DNA of 64,000 nucleotides from Chitinophagaceae bacterium (GCA_019752295.1 JAIEMK010000002.1:1-64000); one strand, 5' to 3'. Positions 53,961-63,793 are shown, counted from the first letter of the stretch. A program made the numbers and translations. The notes: generated by a model from the sequence alone, not told the origin.

Positions 53961-54596
53961 ATGAAATTCCTGATTAGTTTTTCCCTGTTTATGATGACCC
54001 TCTGCAATACCAATACAAGTGCACAGGGTAAATTACCCGAATTTAGCTTAAAAGAAATCGAACCGGGTAAGGTAGTCATCAACTGGATCAACCCTTTCAA
54101 AAACTGTGTACAACTTTCTGTGCAACGATCCGAAAATAACAAAAGCTTTAGTACAATCATTTCTGCAAGAAATCCCAATCTATATCAAAACGGATTTACT
54201 GACACTAAATCTCCAAAAAATAAAATCGTTTACTACCGAATATTTTACTCTTTGAAAGGAGGAAAATTTTTCTTTTCAGAAACCCATCAAACAAAAGAGC
54301 TTCAAAAAAGCAATGTAAAAAATAACAATCTCATTTCTTCACCAGATTATATTGCTTCAAAATATGTGAACAGCAATAACAGGGGTTTCATTCAAATCAG
54401 GTTAACAGAAACCAACAAGCATTTATATAAGATTATATTCTACGAAACAAATGGTACTGAGCTATTTCAAATACCCCGAATTGATGATCCCGAATTAACT
54501 TTAGACAAAACCAATTTTATGCACTCGGGCTGGTTTCTTTTTAAATTATACGAGGATGATAAGGTATTGGAAGCAAATAAAATATTTCTAAAATAA
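53961..54596 (+). CDS. Secreted protein, unknown function
   Basis: This 211-aa protein has a signal peptide (MKFLISFSLFMMTLCNTNTSAQ). The segment KVVINWINPFKNCVQLSVQRSE resembles the first strands of a fibronectin type III-like domain, as seen in many Bacteroidota secreted proteins. The C-terminal half (GWFLFKLYEDDKVLEANKIFLK) looks like a short beta-rich tail that may be T9SS-related, but the motif is weak. ATG at 53961 starts a proper signal peptide. Convergent with lipB. Confidence 0.6.
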   Translation: MKFLISFSLFMMTLCNTNTSAQGKLPEFSLKEIEPGKVVINWINPFKNCVQLSVQRSENNKSFSTIISARNPNLYQNGFTDTKSPKNKIVYYRIFYSLKGGKFFFSETHQTKELQKSNVKNNNLISSPDYIASKYVNSNNRGFIQIRLTETNKHLYKIIFYETNGTELFQIPRIDDPELTLDKTNFMHSGWFLFKLYEDDKVLEANKIFLK

Positions 54597-54609
54597 TATC
54601 CGTTTTAAG

Positions 54610-55326
54610 TTACTCTGCCACCAACTCGCAATCGAATACTTTTTCAAAATTTTTCTTCAGTAAATACTTTACCTCTTCCATTAATACGGTACGACCCAGT
54701 TCTTTTTCAAGAGAAGTAACTTTTTTATCCTCAATACCGCAGGGCACAATATTGTGAAAATAATTCAGATCGGTATTTACATTAAATGCAAAGCCATGCA
54801 TCGTAATCCACCTGCTGCATTTGATGCCCATTGCACAAATTTTTCGTTCCCTGCCGGGTAGATGAGGATCCATCCAAACACCGGTTTCACCGGGGCTCCT
54901 ATCTCCCTTTAATCCATATTCGGCCATCGTTAGAATAATCACTTCTTCCAGACTTCTAAGATACCAACCCAAATCGGGTTTAAATTTTTCGAGATCCAAA
55001 ATAGGATATCCTACTAATTGTTCGGGGCCGTGAAAAGTAATATCGCCTCCTCTGTTGATATGAAAATATTCGATGCCCTTTTTGTTCAACTCGTTTTCAT
55101 TAATCAAAAGATGTGCAGCTTTACCACTTTTTCCTAATGTATATACGGGCGGATGTTCAACAAATAACAACCAATGATTGGTAGGTATCATCTCAGCATT
55201 GCTGTCGGCAGCTTTTCGGAATACCGCTTTGATATCTGCATTCTCCTTCAATAAAGATTCCTGAAAATCCCAGATCTCCTTGTAACGTCTTGTACCAAGG
55301 TCTTTAAATTGTACTTGCTGCTGCAT
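54610..55326 (-). CDS. lipB: Octanoyltransferase
   Basis: This 238-aa enzyme transfers octanoyl from acyl carrier protein to lipoyl domains. It shows RGGDITFHGPEQLVGYPI, GIKCSRWITMHGFAFNV with the catalytic Lys, and NIVPCGIEDKKVTSL with the catalytic Cys. The length is normal. It is divergent from the rluD-like gene with a 120-bp gap. Confidence 0.95.
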   Translation of the reverse strand: MQQQVQFKDLGTRRYKEIWDFQESLLKENADIKAVFRKAADSNAEMIPTNHWLLFVEHPPVYTLGKSGKAAHLLINENELNKKGIEYFHINRGGDITFHGPEQLVGYPILDLEKFKPDLGWYLRSLEEVIILTMAEYGLKGDRSPGETGVWMDPHLPGRERKICAMGIKCSRWITMHGFAFNVNTDLNYFHNIVPCGIEDKKVTSLEKELGRTVLMEEVKYLLKKNFEKVFDCELVAE

Positions 55327-55446
55327 AACATAAAATTACGTATTTAGTACACTCCTCTGCACTCGAAGCTTAACACATTTCAACAATTGATATTTATTCA
55401 GTGAACTCAAAGACCCTATTTCCTAGAACAATAGTATTTTTACAGG

Positions 55447-56496
55447 ATGGAACCTGAATTAGATATCATTTCGGATGAAACAACAGATGACCTGTATGAA
55501 AGGAAGTCGTTTAAAGTAGACAAAGGTCAGGAACCCCTTCGCATCGACAAATTTGCAAAAATGCATTTAGAAGGTGCTACGCGTAACAAAGTGCAGAATG
55601 GCATTGAAGCCGGTTTTTTAACGGTAAATGGAAAGATCGTAAAATCGAATTATAAGGTAAGGCCCGGCGACGAGATCGTATTTCTCAGCTATATCAATCC
55701 AGAACATACCGAGTTGAAACTCGAAAACATTCCATTAAATATTGTTTACGAAGATGATGCGTTGTTGGTAATTAATAAGCCACCCAATATGGTGGTACAC
55801 CCTGGAGTAGGTAATTTTACCGGAACACTTTTAAATGGGGTTGCTTATCATTTAAAACAACAAAATCCTCATCTCGACGAAGACTCATTACCCCGTTTTG
55901 GTTTAGTACACAGGATTGACAAAAATACAACAGGCTTGATTGTTTTGGCGAAGACTGGTGAAGCCGCAGCGCATCTTGCAAAGCAATTTTATAATCATAC
56001 TGTTTCGCGAAAATATGTTGCGTTGGTTTGGGGTGATATGGAACAAGATGAAGGAACGATTACGGGTCACATCGCAAGGCACAAACAATACCGGAAAATG
56101 TTTGACGTATATCCCGATGGAGAAATTGGGAAACACGCCGTAACACACTATCGTGTTTTAGAAAGGTTCAATTATGTAACACTGGTTGAATGCATTCTTG
56201 AAACCGGAAGAACACACCAGATACGTGTGCATATGAAACATATCGGACATACCCTGTTTAACGATTTTGAATATGGTGGAGATAAAATTTTGAAGGGAAC
56301 AATTTATACGCGCTATAAACAATTTGTAGATAATTGTTTTGAAGCATGCCCCAGATGTGCATTACATGCTAAAACACTCGGTTTCATTCATCCTACTACA
56401 GGAAAGGAAATTTTCTTTGAGTCTGCACTACCCGATGATATGGAAAAAGTAATTGCAAAATGGAGATCCTATATTGGTAATCGAAACGAAAACTAA
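55447..56496 (+). CDS. RluD-type 23S rRNA pseudouridine synthase
   Basis: This 349-aa enzyme has an N-terminal S4 RNA-binding domain (LRIDKFAKMHL to VRPGDEIVF) and a catalytic RluA/RluD-type domain with the active-site Asp158 in LVHRIDKNTTGLIVLAKT. ETGRTHQIRVHMKHIGHTLFND is the usual C-terminal signature. It isomerizes uridines in rRNA. The next gene begins directly after its stop. Confidence 0.92.
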   Translation: MEPELDIISDETTDDLYERKSFKVDKGQEPLRIDKFAKMHLEGATRNKVQNGIEAGFLTVNGKIVKSNYKVRPGDEIVFLSYINPEHTELKLENIPLNIVYEDDALLVINKPPNMVVHPGVGNFTGTLLNGVAYHLKQQNPHLDEDSLPRFGLVHRIDKNTTGLIVLAKTGEAAAHLAKQFYNHTVSRKYVALVWGDMEQDEGTITGHIARHKQYRKMFDVYPDGEIGKHAVTHYRVLERFNYVTLVECILETGRTHQIRVHMKHIGHTLFNDFEYGGDKILKGTIYTRYKQFVDNCFEACPRCALHAKTLGFIHPTTGKEIFFESALPDDMEKVIAKWRSYIGNRNEN

Positions 56497-57234
56497 TTGC
56501 AGATCTTAAACTACATAAAATTAATTGCAAAAAAATTGAGGGCTATCTCGCCGATTGCCCTTGGCATGAATGAACAATACGATCGCCTTACCAAAAAAAT
56601 TATTTTCCTCTCCGCTAAACCTGGTGAAGCTTTTATCGATATCGGGGCAAACAAAGGAAAAATTTTAAGCTGGATGATAAAAGCAACACCCGATAAAATG
56701 CACTTTGCGTTTGAACCAATTCCTGTTTTATTCGAATCTTTAGAAAAAACATTTCGGCATTCTGCAAATATTTTTCAACTGGCACTTAGTGATAGTAAAT
56801 CAATCAGCAAGTTTAATCTGGTATTAACCGATTATGCATATAGCGGTTTAAAAAAAAGGCCCTACCACAAAATGCAGAGTGATACTACCATTGAAGTACA
56901 AACCGACTTATTGGACAATCATATTCCTGCAAACCAAAAAATTTCATTGATAAAAATAGATGTAGAAGGAGGAGAATTTGATGTTCTGAAAGGGGCAGAG
57001 AATACGATTAGGAGTAGCCGCCCCATCATCATTTTTGAATGCGGAAAAATAGGAGGAGATATTTATGGATTTTCTGCTTTAGAGATCTTTAATTTACTAA
57101 GCATAGATTATCAGTACGATATTTATACACTCCATAACTGGTTAGCACATAAAAGCAGTTTGACTTTCAACAGTTTCCACACATATTACGAAACCGGTAA
57201 AGAGTTTTTCTTTTTGGCAGCACCAAAATCCTAA
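56497..57234 (+). CDS. FkbM family methyltransferase
   Basis: This is a SAM-dependent methyltransferase of up to 245 aa. It shows FIDIGANKGKILSWMIK (motif I), HFAFEPIPVLFESLEKTF, LIKIDVEGGEFDVLKGAE and IIFECGK, all typical of FkbM proteins, which methylate sugars or polyketides. The start at TTG 56497, adjacent to the rluD-like stop, is uncertain; ATG at 56566 (residue 24) is an alternative. The substrate is unknown. Confidence 0.85.
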   Translation: MQILNYIKLIAKKLRAISPIALGMNEQYDRLTKKIIFLSAKPGEAFIDIGANKGKILSWMIKATPDKMHFAFEPIPVLFESLEKTFRHSANIFQLALSDSKSISKFNLVLTDYAYSGLKKRPYHKMQSDTTIEVQTDLLDNHIPANQKISLIKIDVEGGEFDVLKGAENTIRSSRPIIIFECGKIGGDIYGFSALEIFNLLSIDYQYDIYTLHNWLAHKSSLTFNSFHTYYETGKEFFFLAAPKS

Positions 57235-57312
57235 GATGTTATTTCAATTGCTATCAACTTTTATACAACCAGATTCGATAATGGGGTAATGGGAAGCCTT
57301 CGTTTAGTAAGA

Positions 57313-58341
57313 TCAAAGTGGATCGCCCTTTAAATTAAAATTGAGTGAGAACTGATGAAAAAGGTTTTGCTGGTAGAACCCTGTAGCGTAACGGATATGA
57401 ATTTTGTTTAGTAAAACTGCGAAGCCAAAACTAAACCCATTTAGTCCACTGTTCATATTAAAAGCATTCAGGCTTTGTCTACGAAGTAAATTCAAACCTG
57501 CAGTAAGTTGAAACTGATCGCTAAAAAATATTTCAGTTGAGAAAACAAAATGCGAGAGTATTTTTTGAACACCTGAATTGCTATTAAATCTGTCATCTCC
57601 TTCCAGCGCATTAAATAGGGTATCGTTGTAAAAAGTATTGAAACGCTGCAGATGATGTGCAGTTAAAGAAAACTGAAAGGGCGCGTGCAAAAGGCGCTTT
57701 GTAATTCCTGCTTGCAAATCAAAAGGGAGCTCTTCTTTTTGATTTGACCCATTATAGGTTGCAAGCTGTGTTCCCATATTTTTAGCAACAACAGAAACTT
57801 GTAATCGATTTTCTTCATCGTAATAAGCAAGTCCTGCATCAAAAGCCAGTCCGCTCGATTTGTATTGCCCATATGAAGAACTAATAAATTTTGTTGTAAG
57901 CCCATACCACCAATGTTCTTTATGGGACTTGGAGAACATTAACTGTACTACATAATCAGTAGGTTTAAAGCTACCGATAATATTTCCTGCAGCATCAGTT
58001 TGAGTTAATGATCCATAGTTTAAATACTGTACGCCTACGCCAATATTGGATTTAATTGATTCAAGATGAAATGCAGTATTCAACCCAAATTGTTTCACTG
58101 CATCCGAAATGGTATAAAAAGAACTGCTTAGTTGCTGATTCATTGAATCACGCAGCAGGGCCGGGTTGTGAAAAGCCATTCCAATATCCGAGCTAATGGA
58201 GCTAACATTAACGCCTCCTAAAGCAGAAAGATGTGCAGTGTTGGGTTGTGATAAAAAATTGAATACTGCATTACCACCCAAGGTCTGGGCATTTATCTGA
58301 GAACTCAGCAAAAATAATATCGCTAATAATTTTCTATGCAT
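57313..58341 (-). CDS. porQ: Type IX secretion system protein PorQ
   Basis: This 342-aa protein has a signal peptide (ends SQINAQ) and begins TLGGNAVFNFLSQPNTAHLSALGGVNVS, characteristic of PorQ. A beta-barrel-like sequence follows. PorQ belongs to the outer-membrane attachment complex of T9SS together with PorU, PorV and PorZ. It stands 7 kb and more from other T9SS genes, and the two adhesin cassettes at 8-22 kb are probable clients of the system. Confidence 0.9.
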   Translation of the reverse strand: MHRKLLAILFLLSSQINAQTLGGNAVFNFLSQPNTAHLSALGGVNVSSISSDIGMAFHNPALLRDSMNQQLSSSFYTISDAVKQFGLNTAFHLESIKSNIGVGVQYLNYGSLTQTDAAGNIIGSFKPTDYVVQLMFSKSHKEHWWYGLTTKFISSSYGQYKSSGLAFDAGLAYYDEENRLQVSVVAKNMGTQLATYNGSNQKEELPFDLQAGITKRLLHAPFQFSLTAHHLQRFNTFYNDTLFNALEGDDRFNSNSGVQKILSHFVFSTEIFFSDQFQLTAGLNLLRRQSLNAFNMNSGLNGFSFGFAVLLNKIHIRYATGFYQQNLFHQFSLNFNLKGDPL

Positions 58342-58357
58342 GCATTTTATTCGAAAT

Positions 58358-58390
58358 CAAATCTAAGCAGAAGCACTCCAAATTCGCAAA
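58358..58390 (-). promoter_or_regulatory. Putative porQ promoter
   Basis: On the minus strand TAGATTTG (58365-58358) has TTTG 21 nt upstream (58390-58387). It overlaps the lon terminator tail. Confidence 0.4.
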
Positions 58391-58418
58391 AGAAATCCCC
58401 CAGTGTATGGAGGATTTC
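58388..58418 (-). terminator. Intrinsic terminator of lon
   Basis: On the minus strand a 10-bp stem GAAATCCTCC/GGGGGATTTC (one wobble) with a 7-nt loop is followed by four T. It lies 27 bp after the lon stop. Confidence 0.75.
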
Positions 58419-58444
58419 GGATATTAAATTGTTTCTACAAGATT

Positions 58445-60847
58445 CTAAACCAATGCTAATTCCAAAACCTGTTGCATTGTTTTTACATAATGAAATTGCA
58501 GGCCTTTAATAAATGTACTGTCAATTTCTTGTACATCTTTTTCGTTCATAGCACACATAATGATTTCTTTTAAGCCTGCCCTTTTTGCTGCCAACACTTT
58601 TTCTTTAATTCCTCCAACAGGTAAAACCTGACCCCTCAATGTAATTTCACCGGTCATAGCAAGATAAGGTTTTACTCTTCTACCAGTAAATGCTGAAGCC
58701 AATGCTGTTAACATGGTAACGCCTGCACTCGGGCCATCTTTTGGTGTAGCACCTTCGGGCACATGAATATGTATTGTTTTCTTCGTAAATGCATCAGGGT
58801 CAATTCCAAATTTGCGTGCATTCGACTGTAAGTAACTCAAAGCGGTACTTGCACTCTCCTTCATCACATTACCCAAATTACCAGTCAATTTCATTTCCGC
58901 CTTACCTTCTCCCAAAATTGCTTCGATAAACAAAATATCGCCGCCCACGTATGTCCATGCAAGGCCAACCGCCACACCAGCCATATTCGCGGTTTTATAG
59001 ATTTCGTTACTATATCTTGACTGACCTAAAATTTTCTCCACGTCGGCAACAGTTAAAACACTCTTTACTTTATTTTTCATTGCCAGCTCTTTTGCCTGAT
59101 AGCGCATAATGGACGCAAGTTGGCGGTCTAGTTCTCTAACGCCACTTTCGCGGGTATAGTTTTCGATAATTTTTTCAAGTACTTTTTCGCTGATCTTAAA
59201 ATTAATCTTATCGAGCCCATGCGCCTCTTTTTGCTTTGGCAGTAAATGCCTTTTAGCAATCTCTACTTTTTCTTCTACTGCATAACCACTCAAATCAATA
59301 ATCTCTAATCGATCGCGTAATGCAGGTTGTATATTCTGAATATTATTTGCCGTAGCAATAAAAAGAACTTTACTCAAATCGTATTCCAGCTCCAGATAGT
59401 TATCATAGAAGGTATGATTCTGCTCGGGGTCCAATACTTCTAATAAAGCAGAAGAAGGGTCACTTCTTCCATCAGTACCAATCTTATCAATCTCATCCAG
59501 AATCATTACAGGATTTGAAGATCTGCATTTTCTGATCTGCTGCAGAATTCTTCCGGGCATGGCTCCGATATAGGTTTTACGATGCCCGCGAATTTCACTT
59601 TCATCGTGCAAACCTCCCAAACTAACACGTACGTATTTTCTTCCGATCGCGTGCGCTATTGATCTTCCTAAGGATGTTTTACCAATACCGGGAGGGCCAA
59701 GAAAACAAAGAATTGGACTCTTCATATCTCCCTTCAATTTCAATACAGCAAGGTATTCGATAATCCTGCTTTTTATTTTCGACATCCCATAATGGTCTTT
59801 GTCTAAGACCGTTTGTGCATTCTTCAAATCGTAGTTATCTGCAGAATAATCGTTCCAAGGCAAGTCGAGCATCAAATCCAAATGATTGTACACAATCGAA
59901 TAGTCGGGAGTAGAAGCATTCATCCTTTCAAGTTTTTCTACCCCTTTCTTAAACAAACTCTTTGCGGGTTCGGGCCATTTTTTTGCTTCGGCCTTTTTCT
60001 TCATATCAGCAATCTCGCGATCATTACTATCGCCACCCAATTCATCTTTGATGCTGTTCAATTGTTGTTGCAAAAAATATTCGCGTTGCTGTTTGTCGAT
60101 CTCAGTGCGCGTTTTATTTGTTACTTTGTCTTTCAATTCTGCAAACTGCAACTCCCTGTTTAAAATATGTATCAGTCGCTCCGCGCGTTTATACACGTCG
60201 TTTGTTTCGAGTAATCCTTGTTTCTCAGTAAGATCGCTATTTAGATTACTGCTAACAAAATGTATCAGGAAGGATGCGTTCTCAATATTTTTTAAAATGA
60301 TAGAAGCTTCTGTAGGAAGATTGGGTGATAAATGAATAATCTGTGCAGCAAGGTCTTTAATACTACTCACATAGGCATTAAAGTCGTCGGCAACCGGCAG
60401 GATATCATCTTCAAATAATTTTATGGAAGCCCTGAAATAAGGATCCTCTGCCTGCATTTCAAGCAATTCAAAGCGTTTCTTTCCCTGTATAATAATGGTT
60501 GTTCCTCCATCGGGCATTTTAATCAACTTTACAATTTTGGCAACCGTACCAATCTTGCATAAGTCGTGTGGAGCAGGCTCTTCGATATTCGCATCTTTTT
60601 GTGCAAGAACTCCTATCAGCTTATCCAGTTTATATGCATCGTTTACCGCTTTGATACTTTTATCTCTACCAACAGTAATGGGCAAAACCACGCCTGGAAA
60701 TAAAACGGTATTCCTTAATGGTAATATCGGAAGCGAGTCGGGAATAACAAGGTTCTTATCCTGTTCGCCATCATTTTCATTGATTGGGATAATCGGCATG
60801 AAATCGGTATCATCCTCCGCTCTAAAAAACATCTTTTCTTTCAACAT
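58445..60847 (-). CDS. lon: ATP-dependent Lon protease
   Basis: This 800-aa protease has an N-terminal LON substrate-binding domain (LPILPLRNTVLFPGVVLPI), a coiled middle region, an AAA+ domain with Walker A GPPGIGKT (residues 384-391) and Walker B VMILDEIDKIG, and a C-terminal Ser-Lys protease domain with Ser707 in DGPSAGV and the partner Lys in GGIKEKVLAAKRAG. It degrades misfolded and regulatory proteins in the cytoplasm. Length and motifs are complete. It is monocistronic with its own terminator. Confidence 0.97.
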   Translation of the reverse strand: MLKEKMFFRAEDDTDFMPIIPINENDGEQDKNLVIPDSLPILPLRNTVLFPGVVLPITVGRDKSIKAVNDAYKLDKLIGVLAQKDANIEEPAPHDLCKIGTVAKIVKLIKMPDGGTTIIIQGKKRFELLEMQAEDPYFRASIKLFEDDILPVADDFNAYVSSIKDLAAQIIHLSPNLPTEASIILKNIENASFLIHFVSSNLNSDLTEKQGLLETNDVYKRAERLIHILNRELQFAELKDKVTNKTRTEIDKQQREYFLQQQLNSIKDELGGDSNDREIADMKKKAEAKKWPEPAKSLFKKGVEKLERMNASTPDYSIVYNHLDLMLDLPWNDYSADNYDLKNAQTVLDKDHYGMSKIKSRIIEYLAVLKLKGDMKSPILCFLGPPGIGKTSLGRSIAHAIGRKYVRVSLGGLHDESEIRGHRKTYIGAMPGRILQQIRKCRSSNPVMILDEIDKIGTDGRSDPSSALLEVLDPEQNHTFYDNYLELEYDLSKVLFIATANNIQNIQPALRDRLEIIDLSGYAVEEKVEIAKRHLLPKQKEAHGLDKINFKISEKVLEKIIENYTRESGVRELDRQLASIMRYQAKELAMKNKVKSVLTVADVEKILGQSRYSNEIYKTANMAGVAVGLAWTYVGGDILFIEAILGEGKAEMKLTGNLGNVMKESASTALSYLQSNARKFGIDPDAFTKKTIHIHVPEGATPKDGPSAGVTMLTALASAFTGRRVKPYLAMTGEITLRGQVLPVGGIKEKVLAAKRAGLKEIIMCAMNEKDVQEIDSTFIKGLQFHYVKTMQQVLELALV

Positions 60848-60970
60848 AAAATAAATTCTTTGGTCAATATGTCACTCTAACCCTCAAAATCCCGTGAAAC
60901 TAAGGGAAGCTAAATGTTACAATATTAATGCCACTGACATCAAAACCCTTTTTTTAGTACAAACTGGCAC

Positions 60971-61000
60971 AAAAAAAAATCCTCCCGATTGACGGAAGGA
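60971..61000 (-). terminator. Intrinsic terminator of the second small lipoprotein gene
   Basis: On the minus strand an 8-bp stem TCCTTCCG/CGGGAGGA with loop TCAAT is followed by nine T, 54 bp after the lipoprotein stop. Confidence 0.85.
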
Positions 61001-61053
61001 CCTTCTTTAAGAAGTAATATTAGAAAACAAGTAGAGTATCTACAATTTACTAA

Positions 61054-61248
61054 TTATTTTTTCTTAGCAGCAGTGTCAACAGCAGCTTTTTTTGCAGTAT
61101 CAACAGCAGCTTTCGCAGCAGTATCAACTTTTGCAGCAGCAGAATCAACTTTTACTGCAGGAGAATCAGCTTTAACTTCTTTGTTCTCAGCGTTGTTGCA
61201 AGCAGCCATTACACCTGCTACAGCTAAAATTGCGAATACTTTTTTCAT
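61054..61248 (-). CDS. Small Ala/Asp/Lys-rich lipoprotein, paralogue
   Basis: This 64-aa protein has a lipoprotein signal (MKKVFAILAVAGVMAAC) and a mature part rich in KVDTAAKAAVDTAKKA-type repeats ending in KKK. It is closely similar in plan to the 60-aa protein at 49835. ATG at 61248 is chosen because it follows a perfect promoter and starts a proper signal peptide; a longer frame to 61311 would run through the promoter. Function unknown. Confidence 0.82.
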   Translation of the reverse strand: MKKVFAILAVAGVMAACNNAENKEVKADSPAVKVDSAAAKVDTAAKAAVDTAKKAAVDTAAKKK

Positions 61249-61281
61249 TGTACTTGTTTTTAAAAAATTTTTTAATAGGGG

Positions 61282-61312
61282 CAAATATAATACTCCCAAA
61301 TAGTTTTTCAAA
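61282..61312 (-). promoter_or_regulatory. Consensus promoter of the second small lipoprotein
   Basis: On the minus strand TTTG (61312-61309), exactly 19 nt, TATATTTG (61289-61282): a full match to the Bacteroidota housekeeping promoter, 33 bp before the ATG. Confidence 0.85.
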
Positions 61313-61344
61313 CAATTCGAAATATATTTTTTAATTGAATGTAT

Positions 61345-62658
61345 CTACTTTTTTCGGAAGAAAATCCGGATAGGTACTCCTGTAAGTTTAAATTTAAGTC
61401 GTAGTTGATTTTCCAAATAGTTTTTATAAGCCGGTTTAATATCCTCGGGATAATTAGTAAAAAAGGCAAAAGAAGGTACTGCAGTTGGCAATTGGGTAAC
61501 ATATTTGATTTTTACAGTATTACCTCTTACCACTGGTGCATGATAAGCTTCAACTGCCTTCAGCATCACGTCATTTAATTGTGAGGTTGGAATTTTACGA
61601 CTCTTATTTTCGTACACTTCCAAGCCAAGTTCTATTGCTTTAAAAATTCTGGTCTTTTCAAGCACCGAGATAAAAACAACCGGCACATCAGTAAAAGGAG
61701 CCAGTTTGGCCTTTAATGCCTTTTCATAATCACGGGCAGTATTGGTATCTTTTTCAACCAAGTCCCACTTATTTACCAGCACTACAACTCCCTTTCCTTT
61801 TCGGGTAGCCAAACTAAATATACTTACATCCTGTGCGGTTACACCCTTGTGGGCATCAATTAACAGCAGGCAAACATCGGCATCATCCATGGCTTTGATA
61901 GCTCTGATAATGGAGTAAAATTCGAGGTCGTCTTTTTCTTTGCTTTTTTTACGGATACCCGCTGTATCAATCAGAATAAATTCTTTTTGAAATAATTTAT
62001 AGTGGGTATGAATGGTATCGCGTGTTGTTCCGGCAATATCACTAACAATGGTTCGCTCCTCGCCTACCAGCGCATTCAGGAGCGAAGATTTCCCCACATT
62101 TGGTTGCCCAATAATTGCAAATTTGGGCAATTCATTTTCACGTAGTGTTTCGTCTGAATCATCTTCCTTCATATCTGCAGTTATCGCATCTAGTACTTCT
62201 CCAGATCCTGTTCCGGTAATACTACTCATGAAAAAAGTATTGGCTAAACCAAGTCCATAAAATTCTGTGGCTTCTAATTGACGCGCGCTATTATCCACTT
62301 TATTTACTACCAGATATACGGGCTTTGTGGTTCTGCGTAAAATATCGGCCATAGCTTCATCCAAATCTGTAATCCCCGTAACTACATCCACCATAAAGAC
62401 AATGCTATTGGCTTCTTCGATCGCAATCTTTACTTGCTTGCGAATTTCTCTTTCGAAAACATCATCCGAATGCGGTACAAATCCGCCAGTATCAATTACA
62501 TTGAAAGTCTTGCCATTCCAATCAGTAACACCATATTGCCGATCGCGAGTTACCCCGCTAATATCATCCACAATTGCTTTTCGCTGTTCGAGCAAGCGGT
62601 TAAAGAAAGTACTCTTTCCAACATTTGGTCTTCCAACAATGGCTACAGTATAACTCAT
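61345..62658 (-). CDS. der: Ribosome-assembly GTPase Der (EngA)
   Basis: This 437-aa GTPase has two consecutive G domains, with G1 motifs GRPNVGKST (near residue 9) and GQPNVGKSS (near 180), NKVD and NKWD G4 motifs, and a C-terminal KH-like domain. It acts in 50S subunit maturation. ATG at 62658 gives MSYTVAIVGRPNVGKS. It lies 55 bp after era, and the two probably share a transcript. Confidence 0.96.
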   Translation of the reverse strand: MSYTVAIVGRPNVGKSTFFNRLLEQRKAIVDDISGVTRDRQYGVTDWNGKTFNVIDTGGFVPHSDDVFEREIRKQVKIAIEEANSIVFMVDVVTGITDLDEAMADILRRTTKPVYLVVNKVDNSARQLEATEFYGLGLANTFFMSSITGTGSGEVLDAITADMKEDDSDETLRENELPKFAIIGQPNVGKSSLLNALVGEERTIVSDIAGTTRDTIHTHYKLFQKEFILIDTAGIRKKSKEKDDLEFYSIIRAIKAMDDADVCLLLIDAHKGVTAQDVSIFSLATRKGKGVVVLVNKWDLVEKDTNTARDYEKALKAKLAPFTDVPVVFISVLEKTRIFKAIELGLEVYENKSRKIPTSQLNDVMLKAVEAYHAPVVRGNTVKIKYVTQLPTAVPSFAFFTNYPEDIKPAYKNYLENQLRLKFKLTGVPIRIFFRKK

Positions 62659-62713
62659 AAAAATCCTCCGTTTAAATAAAATGATCGGCAATATTTACAA
62701 AACCGCTCTAAAA

Positions 62714-63586
62714 CTATTTGTATCCGTATTCTCTCAACTGCAGGTCGTTATCGCGCCATTTGGGGCGCACTTTTACGAACAGTTCCAGGAATATTTTTTT
62801 ACTGATAAAATGTTCAATATCGGCTCTTGCCAAAGTTCCGATTTGTTTAATCATTTTACCCTTTTCGCCGATAATAATCGATTTCTGTGTTTCCCTTTGC
62901 ACAATTATATCAGCCTGTATCTTCACAATATCTTCTCTTTCTTTGAACTCATTAATCAATACTGCTGTATGATAAGGAATTTCATCGCCAAACAATTCAT
63001 AGATCTTTTCTCTGATCATTTCAGAGGCAAAGAACTTAGTTGGCAGATCACTCAAATCTTCCTGACTATAAAAAGGAGGCCCCTCTGGTAATAACTCCAG
63101 AATGGCCGCTAATAATTTATTCAGATGCACTTTCTGCAAAGCAGAGATCTTTACGATCTTGTTGCAATAGTTTTTTTCAGAAAAGAATTTTTCGGCTAGA
63201 GCAATTCTGCCATTGCCTGCTTTATCGATCTTGTTCAGCACGATTAGGGCAGGCACTTTCAGTCGTAACTTTTGAAAGATGCCATCAATTTCTACTAGAT
63301 CTTCGTTTGCGTCAACAATCAGCAAGGCAATATCAGCATCTTCTAAAGCACTCTTAACCGAACCCATCATATGTTCGTGCAATTTGTATTGCGGATCGAT
63401 GATGCCCGGAGTATCAGAGAATATGATTTGATACTCATCGGGTTTATTCAAGAACGCTTTAATGCGATGGCGGGTTGTTTGCGCTTTTGGGGAGGTAATG
63501 GCCATCTTCTCGCCCACCAATGCATTGATCAGTGTGCTTTTGCCGGCATTAGGCTTACCAAATATGTTTACAAAACCTGCTTTCAT
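62714..63586 (-). CDS. era: GTPase Era
   Basis: This 290-aa protein has an N-terminal Ras-like G domain (GKPNAGKSTLINALVG, DTPG, NKID) and a C-terminal KH domain (IGEKGKMIKQIGTLARADIEHF) that binds the 3' end of 16S rRNA. It is needed for 30S assembly. It is followed by der in the same direction. Confidence 0.96.
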   Translation of the reverse strand: MKAGFVNIFGKPNAGKSTLINALVGEKMAITSPKAQTTRHRIKAFLNKPDEYQIIFSDTPGIIDPQYKLHEHMMGSVKSALEDADIALLIVDANEDLVEIDGIFQKLRLKVPALIVLNKIDKAGNGRIALAEKFFSEKNYCNKIVKISALQKVHLNKLLAAILELLPEGPPFYSQEDLSDLPTKFFASEMIREKIYELFGDEIPYHTAVLINEFKEREDIVKIQADIIVQRETQKSIIIGEKGKMIKQIGTLARADIEHFISKKIFLELFVKVRPKWRDNDLQLREYGYK

Positions 63587-63695
63587 TGTATCCCAGAAGA
63601 TGATATTTTAAGAAATTTAAAGCCGATTGTATAAAATTACAAGGCTCTGCTCTGATTCGTTTAGTTGCTATTTAATATCAAATGTAACAAATAAC

Positions 63696-63718
63696 AAAGG
63701 CCTCAATAGAGGCCTTTT
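63696..63718. terminator. Terminator after initiator tRNA
   Basis: A 9-bp perfect palindrome AAAGGCCTC/GAGGCCTTT with loop AATA and a T-run lies just past the 3' end of the tRNA. It would stop the minus-strand tRNA transcript before era. Confidence 0.7.
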
Positions 63719-63721
63719 AAG

Positions 63722-63793
<72 letters not shown>

